Part shown: positions 1 through 7,823 of the stretch, piece by piece
Layout of the letters: every line of letters starts with the position of its first letter
How positions within the stretch are numbered: the first letter of the stretch is position 1
Assembly (NCBI RefSeq): GCF_036946495.1
Contig: NZ_JAQIIX010000002.1
Coordinates: 2,356,001-2,420,000 of the forward strand
Reading direction: 5' to 3'
Length of the DNA: 64,000 nucleotides
DNA from: Mycolicibacterium neoaurum
Lineage (GTDB): Bacteria > Actinomycetota > Actinomycetes > Mycobacteriales > Mycobacteriaceae
Notes under the pieces: model-generated
What the model was told of the DNA's origin: nothing
Database searches by the model: none
The model's input: only the letters and a program-made list of their open reading frames with translations
Made by a program: the position numbers and the translations under genes

Positions 1-1167
1 CACCGGGATGCCACCTTCCGGGACGTGGCCATTCTCGGCGATCCAAGCCTGGACCACAGTGGCGGCCTGTTTGGGGGTGTAGTTGTCGCGGAACAGGCCC
101 CAGGTGTCCTCGACCTCGTTCGAACCAGAATCCCGGTCGACCAACGAGTAGATGAATTGTGGCCCCACGCCGTCGAGTTCGGACCAGGTCGTCATGAAGT
201 CGTCGATGAACTCGGCCTGCTGGGCCTCGGAGACATAGGACGTGGGCAGGCCGTACTCGCTTGTCCACACGGTCTTGTCGCCGTCACCGTACTGCGCCAT
301 GAGGTCCTGCATGGCCTGCAACTGTCCGACCGCCGATATCTCATTGCCGAAGCCGTCGCCGAACTTCCAATCGTAGTTGTACGGGTGGTAGGACAGCGCG
401 TCGAAATATCCCGCTGCGCCGCTTTCGTACATCGTCTCGACGAAGTCGACGGGATTGATGTTCACCCCACCCCAGCTGAGTCCGGCGGTGACCACACCAC
501 CGACGACGGTGCCAGTGGGGTCGACCTCCTTGACCGCCGTGTACCCGGCCTTCAACAACTCGGTGTAGGCGGCCGGATCCGGACGCGGACTCCAGAACAC
601 GAAACTCTGTGGCTCATTCCAGATTTCGTATGCGGAGATACGGGCGGTTTCCGGGTCACCCGCACCGGCGCCGTACCGTTCGGCCAACGCGCCCATGAAG
701 TTGCCGAAATCCTCGGGGTCGCGCGGCGCACCGTAGGCCGAGTCCTGGACATCCGATGCCCAGGTCGGGGTGCTCGTGACAGCGCCCATCACGGCGATCC
801 CGCGTTCATAGGCGGCATCGACCACCTTGTCCACCTCACTCCAGTTGTAGACCCCGGGTGCAGGCTCCACGGCTCGCCACGGCACGAAGATCCGAACCTG
901 CGTGACGCCGAGGGATTGCATGGTGTCCAATGCGACCTCCACCTCGGCCGGCGTCATGAAGTACAGCTCGGATTCGGCGATGCCGACGGCGTTGGGAGAG
1001 GTATCAATGGCCGCGGCGAGCGCCACCTGGGCTGATACCTGTCGGACATCCTGCGTCGGTGGAGGCGCAGTGCCGGTCGGGATCGCCGCTGCGACCAGGG
1101 TCACTGCAAACAATGGCGCTGCTACTGAGCAAAGTGGCTTTGCTGATCGCTGCCAGGGCCCCCACAT
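1..1167 (-). CDS. Secreted clan GH-A glycoside hydrolase (cellulase/xylosidase-like), 3' end cut by window
   Basis: Reading the minus strand from an ATG at 1167 gives 389 codons that remain open to the window edge. A GGGAGAAGG ribosome site lies just upstream. The N-terminus is basic then hydrophobic, consistent with a signal peptide. The body reads as a TIM-barrel glycosidase: a YEIWNEPQ motif carries the likely acid/base Glu, and VWTSEYGLP carries the likely nucleophile Glu, as in clan GH-A families such as GH5 and GH39. The SYHPYNYDW stretch is also typical. It is clearly paralogous to the hydrolase at 32337-34091. The substrate is unknown; a cell-wall or environmental polysaccharide is possible. 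Homology class is confident, specificity is not. Confidence 0.85.
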   Translation of the reverse strand, partial: MWGPWQRSAKPLCSVAAPLFAVTLVAAAIPTGTAPPPTQDVRQVSAQVALAAAIDTSPNAVGIAESELYFMTPAEVEVALDTMQSLGVTQVRIFVPWRAVEPAPGVYNWSEVDKVVDAAYERGIAVMGAVTSTPTWASDVQDSAYGAPRDPEDFGNFMGALAERYGAGAGDPETARISAYEIWNEPQSFVFWSPRPDPAAYTELLKAGYTAVKEVDPTGTVVGGVVTAGLSWGGVNINPVDFVETMYESGAAGYFDALSYHPYNYDWKFGDGFGNEISAVGQLQAMQDLMAQYGDGDKTVWTSEYGLPTSYVSEAQQAEFIDDFMTTWSELDGVGPQFIYSLVDRDSGSNEVEDTWGLFRDNYTPKQAATVVQAWIAENGHVPEGGIPV

Positions 1168-1207
1168 GATGCCTTCTCCCAACTTCCGAGATCTCGGATA
1201 ATCGTGA

Positions 1208-1223
1208 TGTGATACGGATCACT
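1208..1223 (-). promoter_or_regulatory. CRP-like palindrome upstream of the glycosidase
   Basis: The sequence TGTGATACGGATCACT matches the CRP/FNR-type pattern TGTGA-N6-TCACA at all but the last base. It lies about 40 bp upstream of the hydrolase start codon at 1167, a sensible position for cAMP-dependent control of a carbohydrate-active enzyme. Assignment is by pattern only. Confidence 0.35.
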
Positions 1224-1613
1224 CCGCTGAACACTCGAGAAGTACCCGGCCATTTTTGTCGTTAATCCAAGAAGTTCAGAAAACTCTCTATAAAGGCGTA
1301 TCAACTGCTTGCATATTTGCGTAGTCACAGTTGAAAGTCGTAATGAGCACGTTGGAGACCAGGTAGGGGCCAGATCTCCGCGAAAGCCGCATAGCGAAAA
1401 ATATTGGCCGAAGGGCGGGTCCAAATTGCGCAGCACAGTACCGATAGTGAAATTATCAAGATTGAAAATTGCACTGGGTGAACAATTGTTCTGCACGCTT
1501 GGTGCCGCGCTCGGCAATTTGCCACGATTGCAACCGTGGTGGAAAGTGCCCAGTCGGGAGCCCGCGTCAGGGGCCGTGGGTCTTGGCGAACTGGCGGATT
1601 GGGACAGTTGGGG
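1224..1613. other. Non-coding gap of about 390 bp
   Basis: This stretch is more A+T-rich than its surroundings (for example around 1260-1330 and 1400-1500) and holds no convincing reading frame on either strand. It lies downstream of the GNAT stop at 1614 and upstream of the hydrolase, so it probably holds the hydrolase promoter and the GNAT terminator. I see no strong hairpin or known RNA in it. Confidence 0.5.
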
Positions 1614-2255
1614 CTATAGGCCCAGTTGAGCGCGTACCGCGGGGATGCCCACGAGTTCGATGTCGTCGCGCCGTTGCGCAGTCCACTGCGCCCGGTCCAT
1701 GGCGAAGGACAGCATCGTGTCGGGTTTGTCGCGGCGCAGCGCCAAGTCTGCGCCGGTGTAGGTGTATGGCAGCGAGCGGGTCACGCCAAGTGACGCGAGA
1801 TTGTCATGCCATGCCCGGGTCGTCGCACGTTCGCCGCCGAGGCCGGCGAACAGCAGGTGCAGCGCAGCGTGCCGCATCTCCAAGCCCAGTCCGCGGCCCT
1901 GGAATTCGAGGCCCAACCAGGACCCCGTGCCGGCGACACGCATGGTGGGGAAATTGGTGGCGGTCAACGTGCACATCCCCACCAGTCGATGCTCTCGATC
2001 CAATGCGGCCAGCACCATGTCCCAGTTGTCGGCACAGATGTTCGCTCTGCAGCGCCAGTAGTACTGCATCGCATTGCGCTGCAACAGATTGGTCGGTGCA
2101 TCTGTCCACGGCTCGGAGAACGGCATGGTGCTCGGATCGTGAATGCCGCGGGCGGCCAACTCGGCAAGGCGAAATCCGAGATCGTCGGTGACGTAGGCCA
2201 GGGTCAGCCGCGGTGTGCGCACGCGAAGGTCGAACAGCGGCCAGATCGCACTCAT
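1614..2255 (-). CDS. GNAT-family N-acetyltransferase (RimJ/RimL type)
   Basis: The 213-residue protein would transfer acetyl from acetyl-CoA to an amine. The order of elements fits the RimJ/RimL subgroup: an N-terminal RTPRLTL strand, a central LVGMCTL strand, then GSWLGLEFQGRGLGLEM, which carries the R/Q-x-x-G-x-G/A-type pyrophosphate-binding turn (QGRGLG). Length is usual for the family. The gene stands alone between an A+T-rich gap and a divergent methyltransferase gene. The substrate cannot be read from the sequence. Confidence 0.8.
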   Translation of the reverse strand: MSAIWPLFDLRVRTPRLTLAYVTDDLGFRLAELAARGIHDPSTMPFSEPWTDAPTNLLQRNAMQYYWRCRANICADNWDMVLAALDREHRLVGMCTLTATNFPTMRVAGTGSWLGLEFQGRGLGLEMRHAALHLLFAGLGGERATTRAWHDNLASLGVTRSLPYTYTGADLALRRDKPDTMLSFAMDRAQWTAQRRDDIELVGIPAVRAQLGL

Positions 2256-2446
2256 GAGTCCATGTCATCTCGTGGTGGGGGTGCAGCGCAACCGGATAAC
2301 CAGGCGGATGGCGCGCGTCGATGTTGATCCCTGCGACGAAATGGGTATCCGCCCGGCGAGGCGCTGAAGAAAGCGGCGTTTGACCTGGGACGGCAGCGGG
2401 CATTGCAGCCCGGCAGTGCTGACCCGTTGACCCGCGAGAGGCAAAG

Positions 2447-3145
2447 ATGACTACCGCTTACCCGTTTGACGGCGAATCCCGACTGGTGACCATGGTGACC
2501 GACGGCGTATACGCGCCGCAGGAGGATTCTCGGTTGCTGGTGGAAACCATGGACAAGAGCGGACTAGCCCTGGGAAGCAAGGTGGCCGACCTGTGTACCG
2601 GCAGTGGCGTGGCGGCGATCAATGCTGCGGCGCAGGGTGCGTCGAGCGTCTCGGCATTCGATATCTGTCCACGGGCGGTGCGCTGCGCTCGTGCCAACGC
2701 CGAGATCGCCGGTGCGTCGGTGGACGTGCATTTGGGCTCCTGGGCGCGCGCAACAGAATTCGGCCCATACGACTTGGTGGTCTGCAATCCCCCCTACGTT
2801 CCCCACGACCCGGCGCTGGACGTGCTACCCGCATCAGTCGGCCCGGCGCGCGCGTGGGATGCCGGTGGTGACGGCCGGATGGTGCTGGATCCGCTGTGCG
2901 CTGCCGTCCCCGACCTCTTGGCCGACGGTGGCAGCGTCCTGATCGTGCAGTCGGAGTTCGCGGATCCGCGAAGGACATTGGAGGCGTTATCGGCCGCGGG
3001 CCTCGACGCCGATGTGGTGGCATGGGAATGGATTCCGTTCGGGCCGGTCCTGACCACCCGGGCCCAGTGGCTGGAAGATACGGGCCGGCTGCAGCCGGGG
3101 CGGCGCGAAGAGGAGCTGCTGGTGATCAGGGCCGACAAGCCGTGA
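2447..3145 (+). CDS. HemK/PrmC-like class I SAM-dependent methyltransferase
   Basis: A 232-residue Rossmann methyltransferase. SAM-binding motif I is DLCTGSG (residues 48-54), an acidic motif II region follows (AFDICPRAV), and NPPY at 114-117 is the hallmark of enzymes that methylate a planar nitrogen such as glutamine or adenine N. The length fits the short HemK2/Mtq2-like class rather than full-length PrmC, since the usual N-terminal helical domain is absent. The next gene (CDGSH) starts inside its stop codon in a GTGA overlap, so the two are probably translated together. The target is unknown; a protein glutamine is the family-based guess. Confidence 0.85.
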   Translation: MTTAYPFDGESRLVTMVTDGVYAPQEDSRLLVETMDKSGLALGSKVADLCTGSGVAAINAAAQGASSVSAFDICPRAVRCARANAEIAGASVDVHLGSWARATEFGPYDLVVCNPPYVPHDPALDVLPASVGPARAWDAGGDGRMVLDPLCAAVPDLLADGGSVLIVQSEFADPRRTLEALSAAGLDADVVAWEWIPFGPVLTTRAQWLEDTGRLQPGRREEELLVIRADKP

Positions 3146-3390
3146 GCGAACAGGACTTTCGCACCGTGAGAGCGGTGCGCGGCGGGCCGGTACTGGTGCA
3201 GGGGCCGGTGTCGGTCGAACTCGCCGACGGCTCGACAATCGAGTCGGACCGGTTCATGGTCGCGATATGCGCCTGCGGACGCAGCAAGGACTATCCGCTG
3301 TGTGATACCAGCCACCGGCGACGCTGCCGGACGTCGGGAGCCAAGAAGGCGGCATCAGCGGACCCGTCGGCCAGCAACGCTGAGCACTGA
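3142..3390 (+). CDS. CDGSH iron-sulfur domain protein
   Basis: This 82-residue protein is nearly all one CDGSH [2Fe-2S] domain. The ligand pattern C-x-C-x2-S-x3-P-x-C-D-x-S-H is intact (ICACGRSKDYPLCDTSH; Cys43, Cys45, Cys54, His58). Such domains carry redox-active clusters with three Cys and one His ligand. The GTG start overlaps the methyltransferase stop. The facing operon encodes a haem-oxygenase-like iron enzyme, so the genes may form a shared redox or iron module. The domain call is strong; the role is inferred. Confidence 0.88.
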   Translation: MSEQDFRTVRAVRGGPVLVQGPVSVELADGSTIESDRFMVAICACGRSKDYPLCDTSHRRRCRTSGAKKAASADPSASNAEH

Positions 3391-3404
3391 ACTCGGCTGA
3401 CCAC

Positions 3405-3449
3405 CATGACGAAGCGGGCCGGATAGCAACTCCGGCCCGCTTCGTCATG
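3405..3449. terminator. Bidirectional hairpin terminator between convergent genes
   Basis: An 18-bp perfect inverted repeat (3405-3422 with 3432-3449, arms CATGACGAAGCGGGCCGG) encloses a 9-nt loop. It lies between the CDGSH stop (3390) and the stop of the convergent gene (3461), so it can stop transcription from both sides. Confidence 0.85.
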
Positions 3450-3460
3450 TCAGTGACTGC

Positions 3461-4510
3461 TCAGTCGAGCGGACGCCGCAACGAACTCTGGTTCTGTTCC
3501 CAGGACCGCAACATGTGGTCGGCCAGTTTGTCCTCGACGAACGCATGCGCGCGGATTCCGAACACGACATCCCGATCGAGATGCGGTTCGCGGGACAGTA
3601 GGTCACCCACCACGTCCGTGCGGACCACCTGTTCGTGCACGGCATCTGCCTCGACATGCTCGGCGTAGAAAGCAACGCATTCCTGCGGTGCGCCCAACCT
3701 CTGAAGTGCATCGACCAGGCGGCGGGAACCCGGAGGTGAAGTGATCTCGGTGGAGGCGAAGTGCCCCACCGCCGCTGCGCGGTGGCGACGGTGCAGACCG
3801 AACAGTGACATGAGATTCACGGCAGCGAGTGCCTCGGCCGGAACGATGTCGATATAGCCCAAATAGTCGGAATCCAGCTCTGCGGCGTCCATCAGGTCGG
3901 CGAACAGGCGCTGATGCAGGCGGGTACCGTTCCCGGCTCCGAACTCGTCGAACTCGACGGCGACGAACGCTGCCTTGGCCTGCCCGATGAGCCGCGGGAT
4001 CGCCCAGGCGTGCGGGTCGCCCTCCTTCAAGTGGTAGAGCGAGCGGTGCACGAAGTACTCGCGCATCTGATCCCAGGTGCCCTTGTCGCACAGATGGTAC
4101 GAAAGTCCGTCCCCGTCAACGGGTTCGACCGAGAGAGCATCCATTTCTGCCAGCGCCGACTCCTCGGGCCCGATCGGGCCGACCGCGCGCTGCACCTCGG
4201 CCAGAAACAAGCTCTCCAATCGACCGCGCAAGTGCAGCAGGCCGGCATCCCACTCCCAGCCGGGATCGACGCCGTCGAATCCCCGGTAGTGCAACTCGTA
4301 GCACACGTACAGCGCCAGGTGCAGGTCTAGACCGTACGGATCGGCGTCTCCCAGCGATGCTTCGACTCGCGACAGGTGGTTGACCGGCGCACGCTCGTTG
4401 AGCAGCTCGATGACCGCCAACGACAGCGGTCCCCGAGGCAGAGGAAGAAGAGGTTCGATGCGGGGAGTTGCGAGGGTCACGCGAGGTGGATACCCCCTGC
4501 GCCGTCGCAC
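3461..4510 (-). CDS. Iron-containing redox enzyme family protein (haem-oxygenase-like fold)
   Basis: A 349-residue, mostly helical protein resembling the Haem_oxygenase_2 / iron-containing redox enzyme group. Candidate metal or cofactor residues lie in helical segments such as ALYVCYELHYRGF (near residue 70), HRSLYHLKEGDPHAW (near 155) and AVEFDEFGAG (near 180), followed by a C-terminal HVEADAVHEQ segment. The E/H spacing fits a diiron or haem-oxygenase-like helical bundle. The GTG start abuts the stop of the M42 gene (TGAGTG), indicating translational coupling. The substrate is unknown. It converges on the CDGSH gene across a strong terminator. Confidence 0.75.
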   Translation of the reverse strand: MRRRRGYPPRVTLATPRIEPLLPLPRGPLSLAVIELLNERAPVNHLSRVEASLGDADPYGLDLHLALYVCYELHYRGFDGVDPGWEWDAGLLHLRGRLESLFLAEVQRAVGPIGPEESALAEMDALSVEPVDGDGLSYHLCDKGTWDQMREYFVHRSLYHLKEGDPHAWAIPRLIGQAKAAFVAVEFDEFGAGNGTRLHQRLFADLMDAAELDSDYLGYIDIVPAEALAAVNLMSLFGLHRRHRAAAVGHFASTEITSPPGSRRLVDALQRLGAPQECVAFYAEHVEADAVHEQVVRTDVVGDLLSREPHLDRDVVFGIRAHAFVEDKLADHMLRSWEQNQSSLRRPLD

Positions 4511-5578
4511 TCAATCGTCCAGTTGGCGAATATCGCCGTCGACCAGGAAACTTTCCAGCACGCCGGCGGCGTCGGCGATGGCACCGTTCGCCATCACCTC
4601 ATAGCCGTGCGTGCTGAGCGTCGGTAGACACAGCAGCGCCGCCCGCGGGCACATCCCGGAGGCCTTGCTGTGCGACGCGTCCGACTCGAACGCCCCAAGA
4701 ACAGCGGGTTGCGGCGTAAGGCCCGAACGCGCAGCGGCATCCACCAAACGATCTGCAGTAGGTTTGTCGTACACCGTCAAGGCATCGCTGTAAGCGATGA
4801 TGGGCCCGCCGTGCACCGAGGTCCCATACTCCTGCTCGGTGGGACCCACCTCGACGGCGATCGTCACGCCTTCGGGCAGCGTGCGAGCCGCGTACATCCC
4901 CCCGTTCGCGCCGATCTCCTCACCTGTGGTGAAGACCAGATAGACATCGGCGGGTAGGTCGACATCGCGGACGCGAGGTCGCTGCGCCGTCGCCAACAGA
5001 ACAGCGATGGCAGCACGGTCGTCCAGGAAGTAGCTGCCTACGTACCCACCCAAATGCACCAGTTCGCGCTTGCTGCGATGCACGCAGACACGGGTGCCGG
5101 CGGTGACCCCGGCGCCGGCGAGTTCGTCGGTGCTCCGGCCGGTGAACGCATACACGTGCAACCAGTCGAGCGCTTTGTCCCCCTGATCGGGCTTGGTCTC
5201 CCAGATACGGTGACTCTCCTTGGTGGTGTGCTCGGAGCCGAGCGTCAATACCGCTGTCAGCTCCTCGTGTCTTCCCAGCACGGCGACCGGGCCCAGCCCG
5301 AAGTTCCCGGGATACATGGTGCCCAGCGGAGACAGCCGCAGGGTTCCGTCCGGTTCCACCCGTTTGACGATCATCGACAACTCGTCCATGTGCGCCATCA
5401 ATCGGATCGCCGGAGCATCGTGATCACCGCTTCTGAGCAAGGCAATCACGTTTCCCGCGCCATCCACCCACACGTCGTCGGCAAAAGGGGCTACCTCGCG
5501 GCGACAGATTTCGCGCACAGCGTCTTCCTGGCCCACCGGACCGTAGGCCTCCAGAAGTTCCTGCAACAGATCAGTCAT
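4511..5578 (-). CDS. M42-family metalloaminopeptidase
   Basis: This 355-residue cytoplasmic peptidase of the dinuclear-metal M42 (glutamyl aminopeptidase/endoglucanase-like) family shows the ordered metal and catalytic motifs. These are AHMDE (metal His plus catalytic Asp), GSYFLDDR (bridging Asp), TTGEEIG (catalytic and metal Glu), EVGP, and a late His in STHGYE. Length is normal for the family. It is the first gene of a two-gene unit with the iron redox enzyme. It should release N-terminal residues from peptides; specificity cannot be read. Confidence 0.9.
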   Translation of the reverse strand: MTDLLQELLEAYGPVGQEDAVREICRREVAPFADDVWVDGAGNVIALLRSGDHDAPAIRLMAHMDELSMIVKRVEPDGTLRLSPLGTMYPGNFGLGPVAVLGRHEELTAVLTLGSEHTTKESHRIWETKPDQGDKALDWLHVYAFTGRSTDELAGAGVTAGTRVCVHRSKRELVHLGGYVGSYFLDDRAAIAVLLATAQRPRVRDVDLPADVYLVFTTGEEIGANGGMYAARTLPEGVTIAVEVGPTEQEYGTSVHGGPIIAYSDALTVYDKPTADRLVDAAARSGLTPQPAVLGAFESDASHSKASGMCPRAALLCLPTLSTHGYEVMANGAIADAAGVLESFLVDGDIRQLDD

Positions 5579-5611
5579 GGCCTACACACCGGTGACGCAT
5601 CGGGGCCACCA

Positions 5612-5905
5612 TCAGCCACCCGGCCACTCGCCGGTCCACCGCTCGAACACGCGGGCACCTTGGCGATCGATGATCGTCTTGACCACGGAGAAGATCGCGC
5701 CCTGCAGCGCCGCCGCCGCAATGATCTCGCGAAGTGGGTAACTGCGTTCCAGCGGTGCCGGCGGATCGTCATGTGCACCAGGGGAGGCGTGCTTCCACAC
5801 CTGTTTGAAGATGGCGCCGGCGACCAGCCCGCCGATGAGTGAACTGGCTATTCCCACCGGGCGGTACATCATGCGCGCGGTCACGGACGGCTTGTTGTCC
5901 GGCAT
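5612..5905 (-). CDS. DUF4235 small membrane protein
   Basis: A 97-residue protein with a hydrophobic N-terminal segment containing a glycine-rich GLVAGAIFKQVWK motif and a second hydrophobic stretch (EIIAAAALQGAIFSVVKT). This matches the DUF4235 pattern seen in actinobacteria. It follows DUF3618 and holin-superfamily genes on the same strand, a common mycobacterial trio. Function is unknown; an envelope or stress role is suggested only by membership of that trio. Confidence 0.75.
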   Translation of the reverse strand: MPDNKPSVTARMMYRPVGIASSLIGGLVAGAIFKQVWKHASPGAHDDPPAPLERSYPLREIIAAAALQGAIFSVVKTIIDRQGARVFERWTGEWPGG

Positions 5906-5919
5906 GGGATCTCCTCGGC

Positions 5920-6177
5920 TCAGCGGCGGCGACGCCAGATGACGACGCCCAACAGCACAATGGTGGTAGCGACGATGGTGGCGGCGATCGGGATGACGGT
6001 CTTGACCGAACCGTCGGGTTCGGTGACGGCATCGATGACCCGCTCCTTGACATCGAGCTTCGCCCCCAGCGCCGCGACGGTGTCCGCAACCTGCTCTCTG
6101 GTCCGCTCGATGTCGTGTTCGATGGCCTCGATACCGGCCTCTGCGCCGGGTTCCGGGGTGTGGTCGGGTCGACTCAT
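5920..6177 (-). CDS. DUF3618 membrane protein
   Basis: About 85 residues. An acidic amphipathic segment with the DUF3618 signature IEHDIERTREQVADTV is followed by one C-terminal transmembrane helix and a terminal RRRR anchor. I chose the ATG at 6177 because it directly follows the stop of the upstream gene (6179-6181); an extended start at 6198 is possible. It probably sits in the inner membrane with the acidic part in the cytoplasm. Function is unknown. Confidence 0.75.
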   Translation of the reverse strand: MSRPDHTPEPGAEAGIEAIEHDIERTREQVADTVAALGAKLDVKERVIDAVTEPDGSVKTVIPIAATIVATTIVLLGVVIWRRRR

Positions 6178-6178
6178 G

Positions 6179-6577
6179 TCAGCGCCCCCGTACCGCATCG
6201 ACGTCAGCGCTGACGCTGCTGACCACCTCGTCGGCCGCTGCCGGGGCCTGGGCCAGTTGCTTCTTGCCGATCATCGCGGCGACCGCGGCAGCGACGAACA
6301 ACACCGCGGCCACGATCATGGCTGCCGCCCATACCGGTAGCATCAGCGCCAACGCCGCGACGGCCCCGGCGATGAGGGCAAGCCAACCGCTGACAGCCAG
6401 GAGGCCGGCCGTACTGAACAGGCCAGCGCCGATACCGGCCTTGGTGGCACCGCGGCGGAACTCCCATTGCGCCAATCGGAGCTCGTCTCGCACCAGCCGA
6501 GACAACTGCTCGGACAATTGGGTGACGAGTTCCGGAACGGATGCCTGGTGGCCCGGCGGGGTGTCGACGTTCGTCAT
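6179..6577 (-). CDS. Phage-holin-superfamily (DUF1469-like) membrane protein
   Basis: About 132 residues. A soluble helix (LVTQLSEQLSRLVRDELRLA) is followed by two long adjacent hydrophobic segments forming a helical hairpin, then a polar tail. This layout fits the actinobacterial 'phage holin family' group, which are chromosomal membrane proteins and not proof of a prophage. It is the first gene of the trio with DUF3618 and DUF4235 and is divergent from the glycosyltransferase block. The true function is unknown. Confidence 0.7.
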   Translation of the reverse strand: MTNVDTPPGHQASVPELVTQLSEQLSRLVRDELRLAQWEFRRGATKAGIGAGLFSTAGLLAVSGWLALIAGAVAALALMLPVWAAAMIVAAVLFVAAAVAAMIGKKQLAQAPAAADEVVSSVSADVDAVRGR

Positions 6578-6755
6578 CACAGGTCCGATCTCTCAAGGGA
6601 AGCGTGGACGCCGCAGGCATTACCTGGTCGGCGGGACATTAAACAACGCGTCTGGTTTCGCCGGGCGGCGGCCGGGTATCCGCCCCCGCCCTCCTCAAGA
6701 AATTCGGGACGGTGGCCGTAGTGGCCTGCCCGGTAACCGATGTGTCAGGAGTGTG

Positions 6756-7823
6756 ATGATCAAAGTCGCGTCCGTGCCCGCGTCGCACGTGTACGTGCGC
6801 CACCTTTCTCAGCCAGGGGGGTTGGATACCGTTGCGCGCCTGAAGGATCCGATCCCCGATGATCGGCGCAAGATCCCAGGTGGGTGGTGGCCGCCGGTGA
6901 TGCTGCAACCTGGTTGGATCGAAGCCAATCACGACCGCTTCGACGTGTTTCACGTGCACTTCGGCTTCGATACGATCCCCGCTCGCGAACTCGCCGAGGT
7001 CGTCGAACAGCTGCGTAAACATCGCAAGCCGCTGGTATACACGGTGCACGATCTGCGCAACCCGCATCACAGCGGGCTCTCCCCGCATCGGGAGCAACAG
7101 GACGTTCTGGCGACGGCGGCAGATTGGCTGCTCACCCTGACTTCCGGTGCCGCCGACACGGTGGAGCGCAGGTGGGGTAGACCCGCGCAGGTTCTCCCTC
7201 ATCCACATGTGTTGTCCAGCAATCGTATCCAGCGACCGCGGTCGCAGCACCCGGAATTCAGGGTCGGTATACACGTGAAGAGCCTGCGCGCCAACATGGA
7301 CCCCCTCGCGATTCTGGACACTCTGGTGGAGACGGTCGCCGAGCTACCCGGCGGGGTCATCCAGATCAATGCCCACGACGAGATCTTCGATCCCGACAGT
7401 TACTGGTACGCACCCGAGGCCGGGCGGGCGCTGTTGGATTACCGCCGATATGGCCACGTGCGGGTGGTGGTGCATCCCTACTACAGCGACGCCGAGTTGT
7501 GGGACTATCTGGAATCTCTCGACGTATCGGTGCTGCCATACCGTTTCGGTACCCACTCGGGATGGCTGGAAGCGTGTCATGACCTGGGAACGCAGGTGGT
7601 GGCCCCCAGCTGTGGGTTCTACGGACAACAGCGTGCCTGTCAGGTCTTCGACTTCTCCGATGATCTGTTCGATGCAGACTCACTGCACCAGGCGATGACG
7701 CGGTCCTATCTGGACTGGGTGAGCGATCCCGGTCGCCGTCGGGTCACGTGGGCCGAGCGCCGCCGTGAACGCGTCGACATCGCCGAGGCACACGCGCGGG
7801 TGTATCAGGAGGTGCTGGCGTGA
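6756..7823 (+). CDS. Glycosyltransferase (GT-B fold), first gene of the glycosylation block
   Basis: A 355-residue protein starting at an ATG with AGGAG about five bases upstream. It looks like a GT-B glycosyltransferase. The N-terminal half has VFHVHFGFD and LVYTVHDLRNPHH, typical of acceptor-domain strands, and the C-terminal half has VRVVVHPYYSDAELWDYL and a VSVLPYRFGTHSGWLEA stretch where family members place donor-binding residues. The E-x7-E signature is not clean, so the CAZy family is uncertain. The next gene starts inside its stop (ATGA-type overlap at 7820), implying a shared transcript and pathway. Confidence 0.75.
   Translation: MIKVASVPASHVYVRHLSQPGGLDTVARLKDPIPDDRRKIPGGWWPPVMLQPGWIEANHDRFDVFHVHFGFDTIPARELAEVVEQLRKHRKPLVYTVHDLRNPHHSGLSPHREQQDVLATAADWLLTLTSGAADTVERRWGRPAQVLPHPHVLSSNRIQRPRSQHPEFRVGIHVKSLRANMDPLAILDTLVETVAELPGGVIQINAHDEIFDPDSYWYAPEAGRALLDYRRYGHVRVVVHPYYSDAELWDYLESLDVSVLPYRFGTHSGWLEACHDLGTQVVAPSCGFYGQQRACQVFDFSDDLFDADSLHQAMTRSYLDWVSDPGRRRVTWAERRRERVDIAEAHARVYQEVLA

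Noticed and set aside
25..1035. Long plus-strand frame opposite the left-edge glycosidase
   Set aside because: The minus strand encodes a clear GH-A barrel with both catalytic Glu motifs. The plus frame is His/Arg/Gly-rich antisense sequence with no signature.
5920..6577. Holin-family gene as a sign of a second prophage at the left
   Set aside because: This holin-superfamily gene sits with DUF3618 and DUF4235 in a normal chromosomal mycobacterial group. No other phage gene or att repeat is near.
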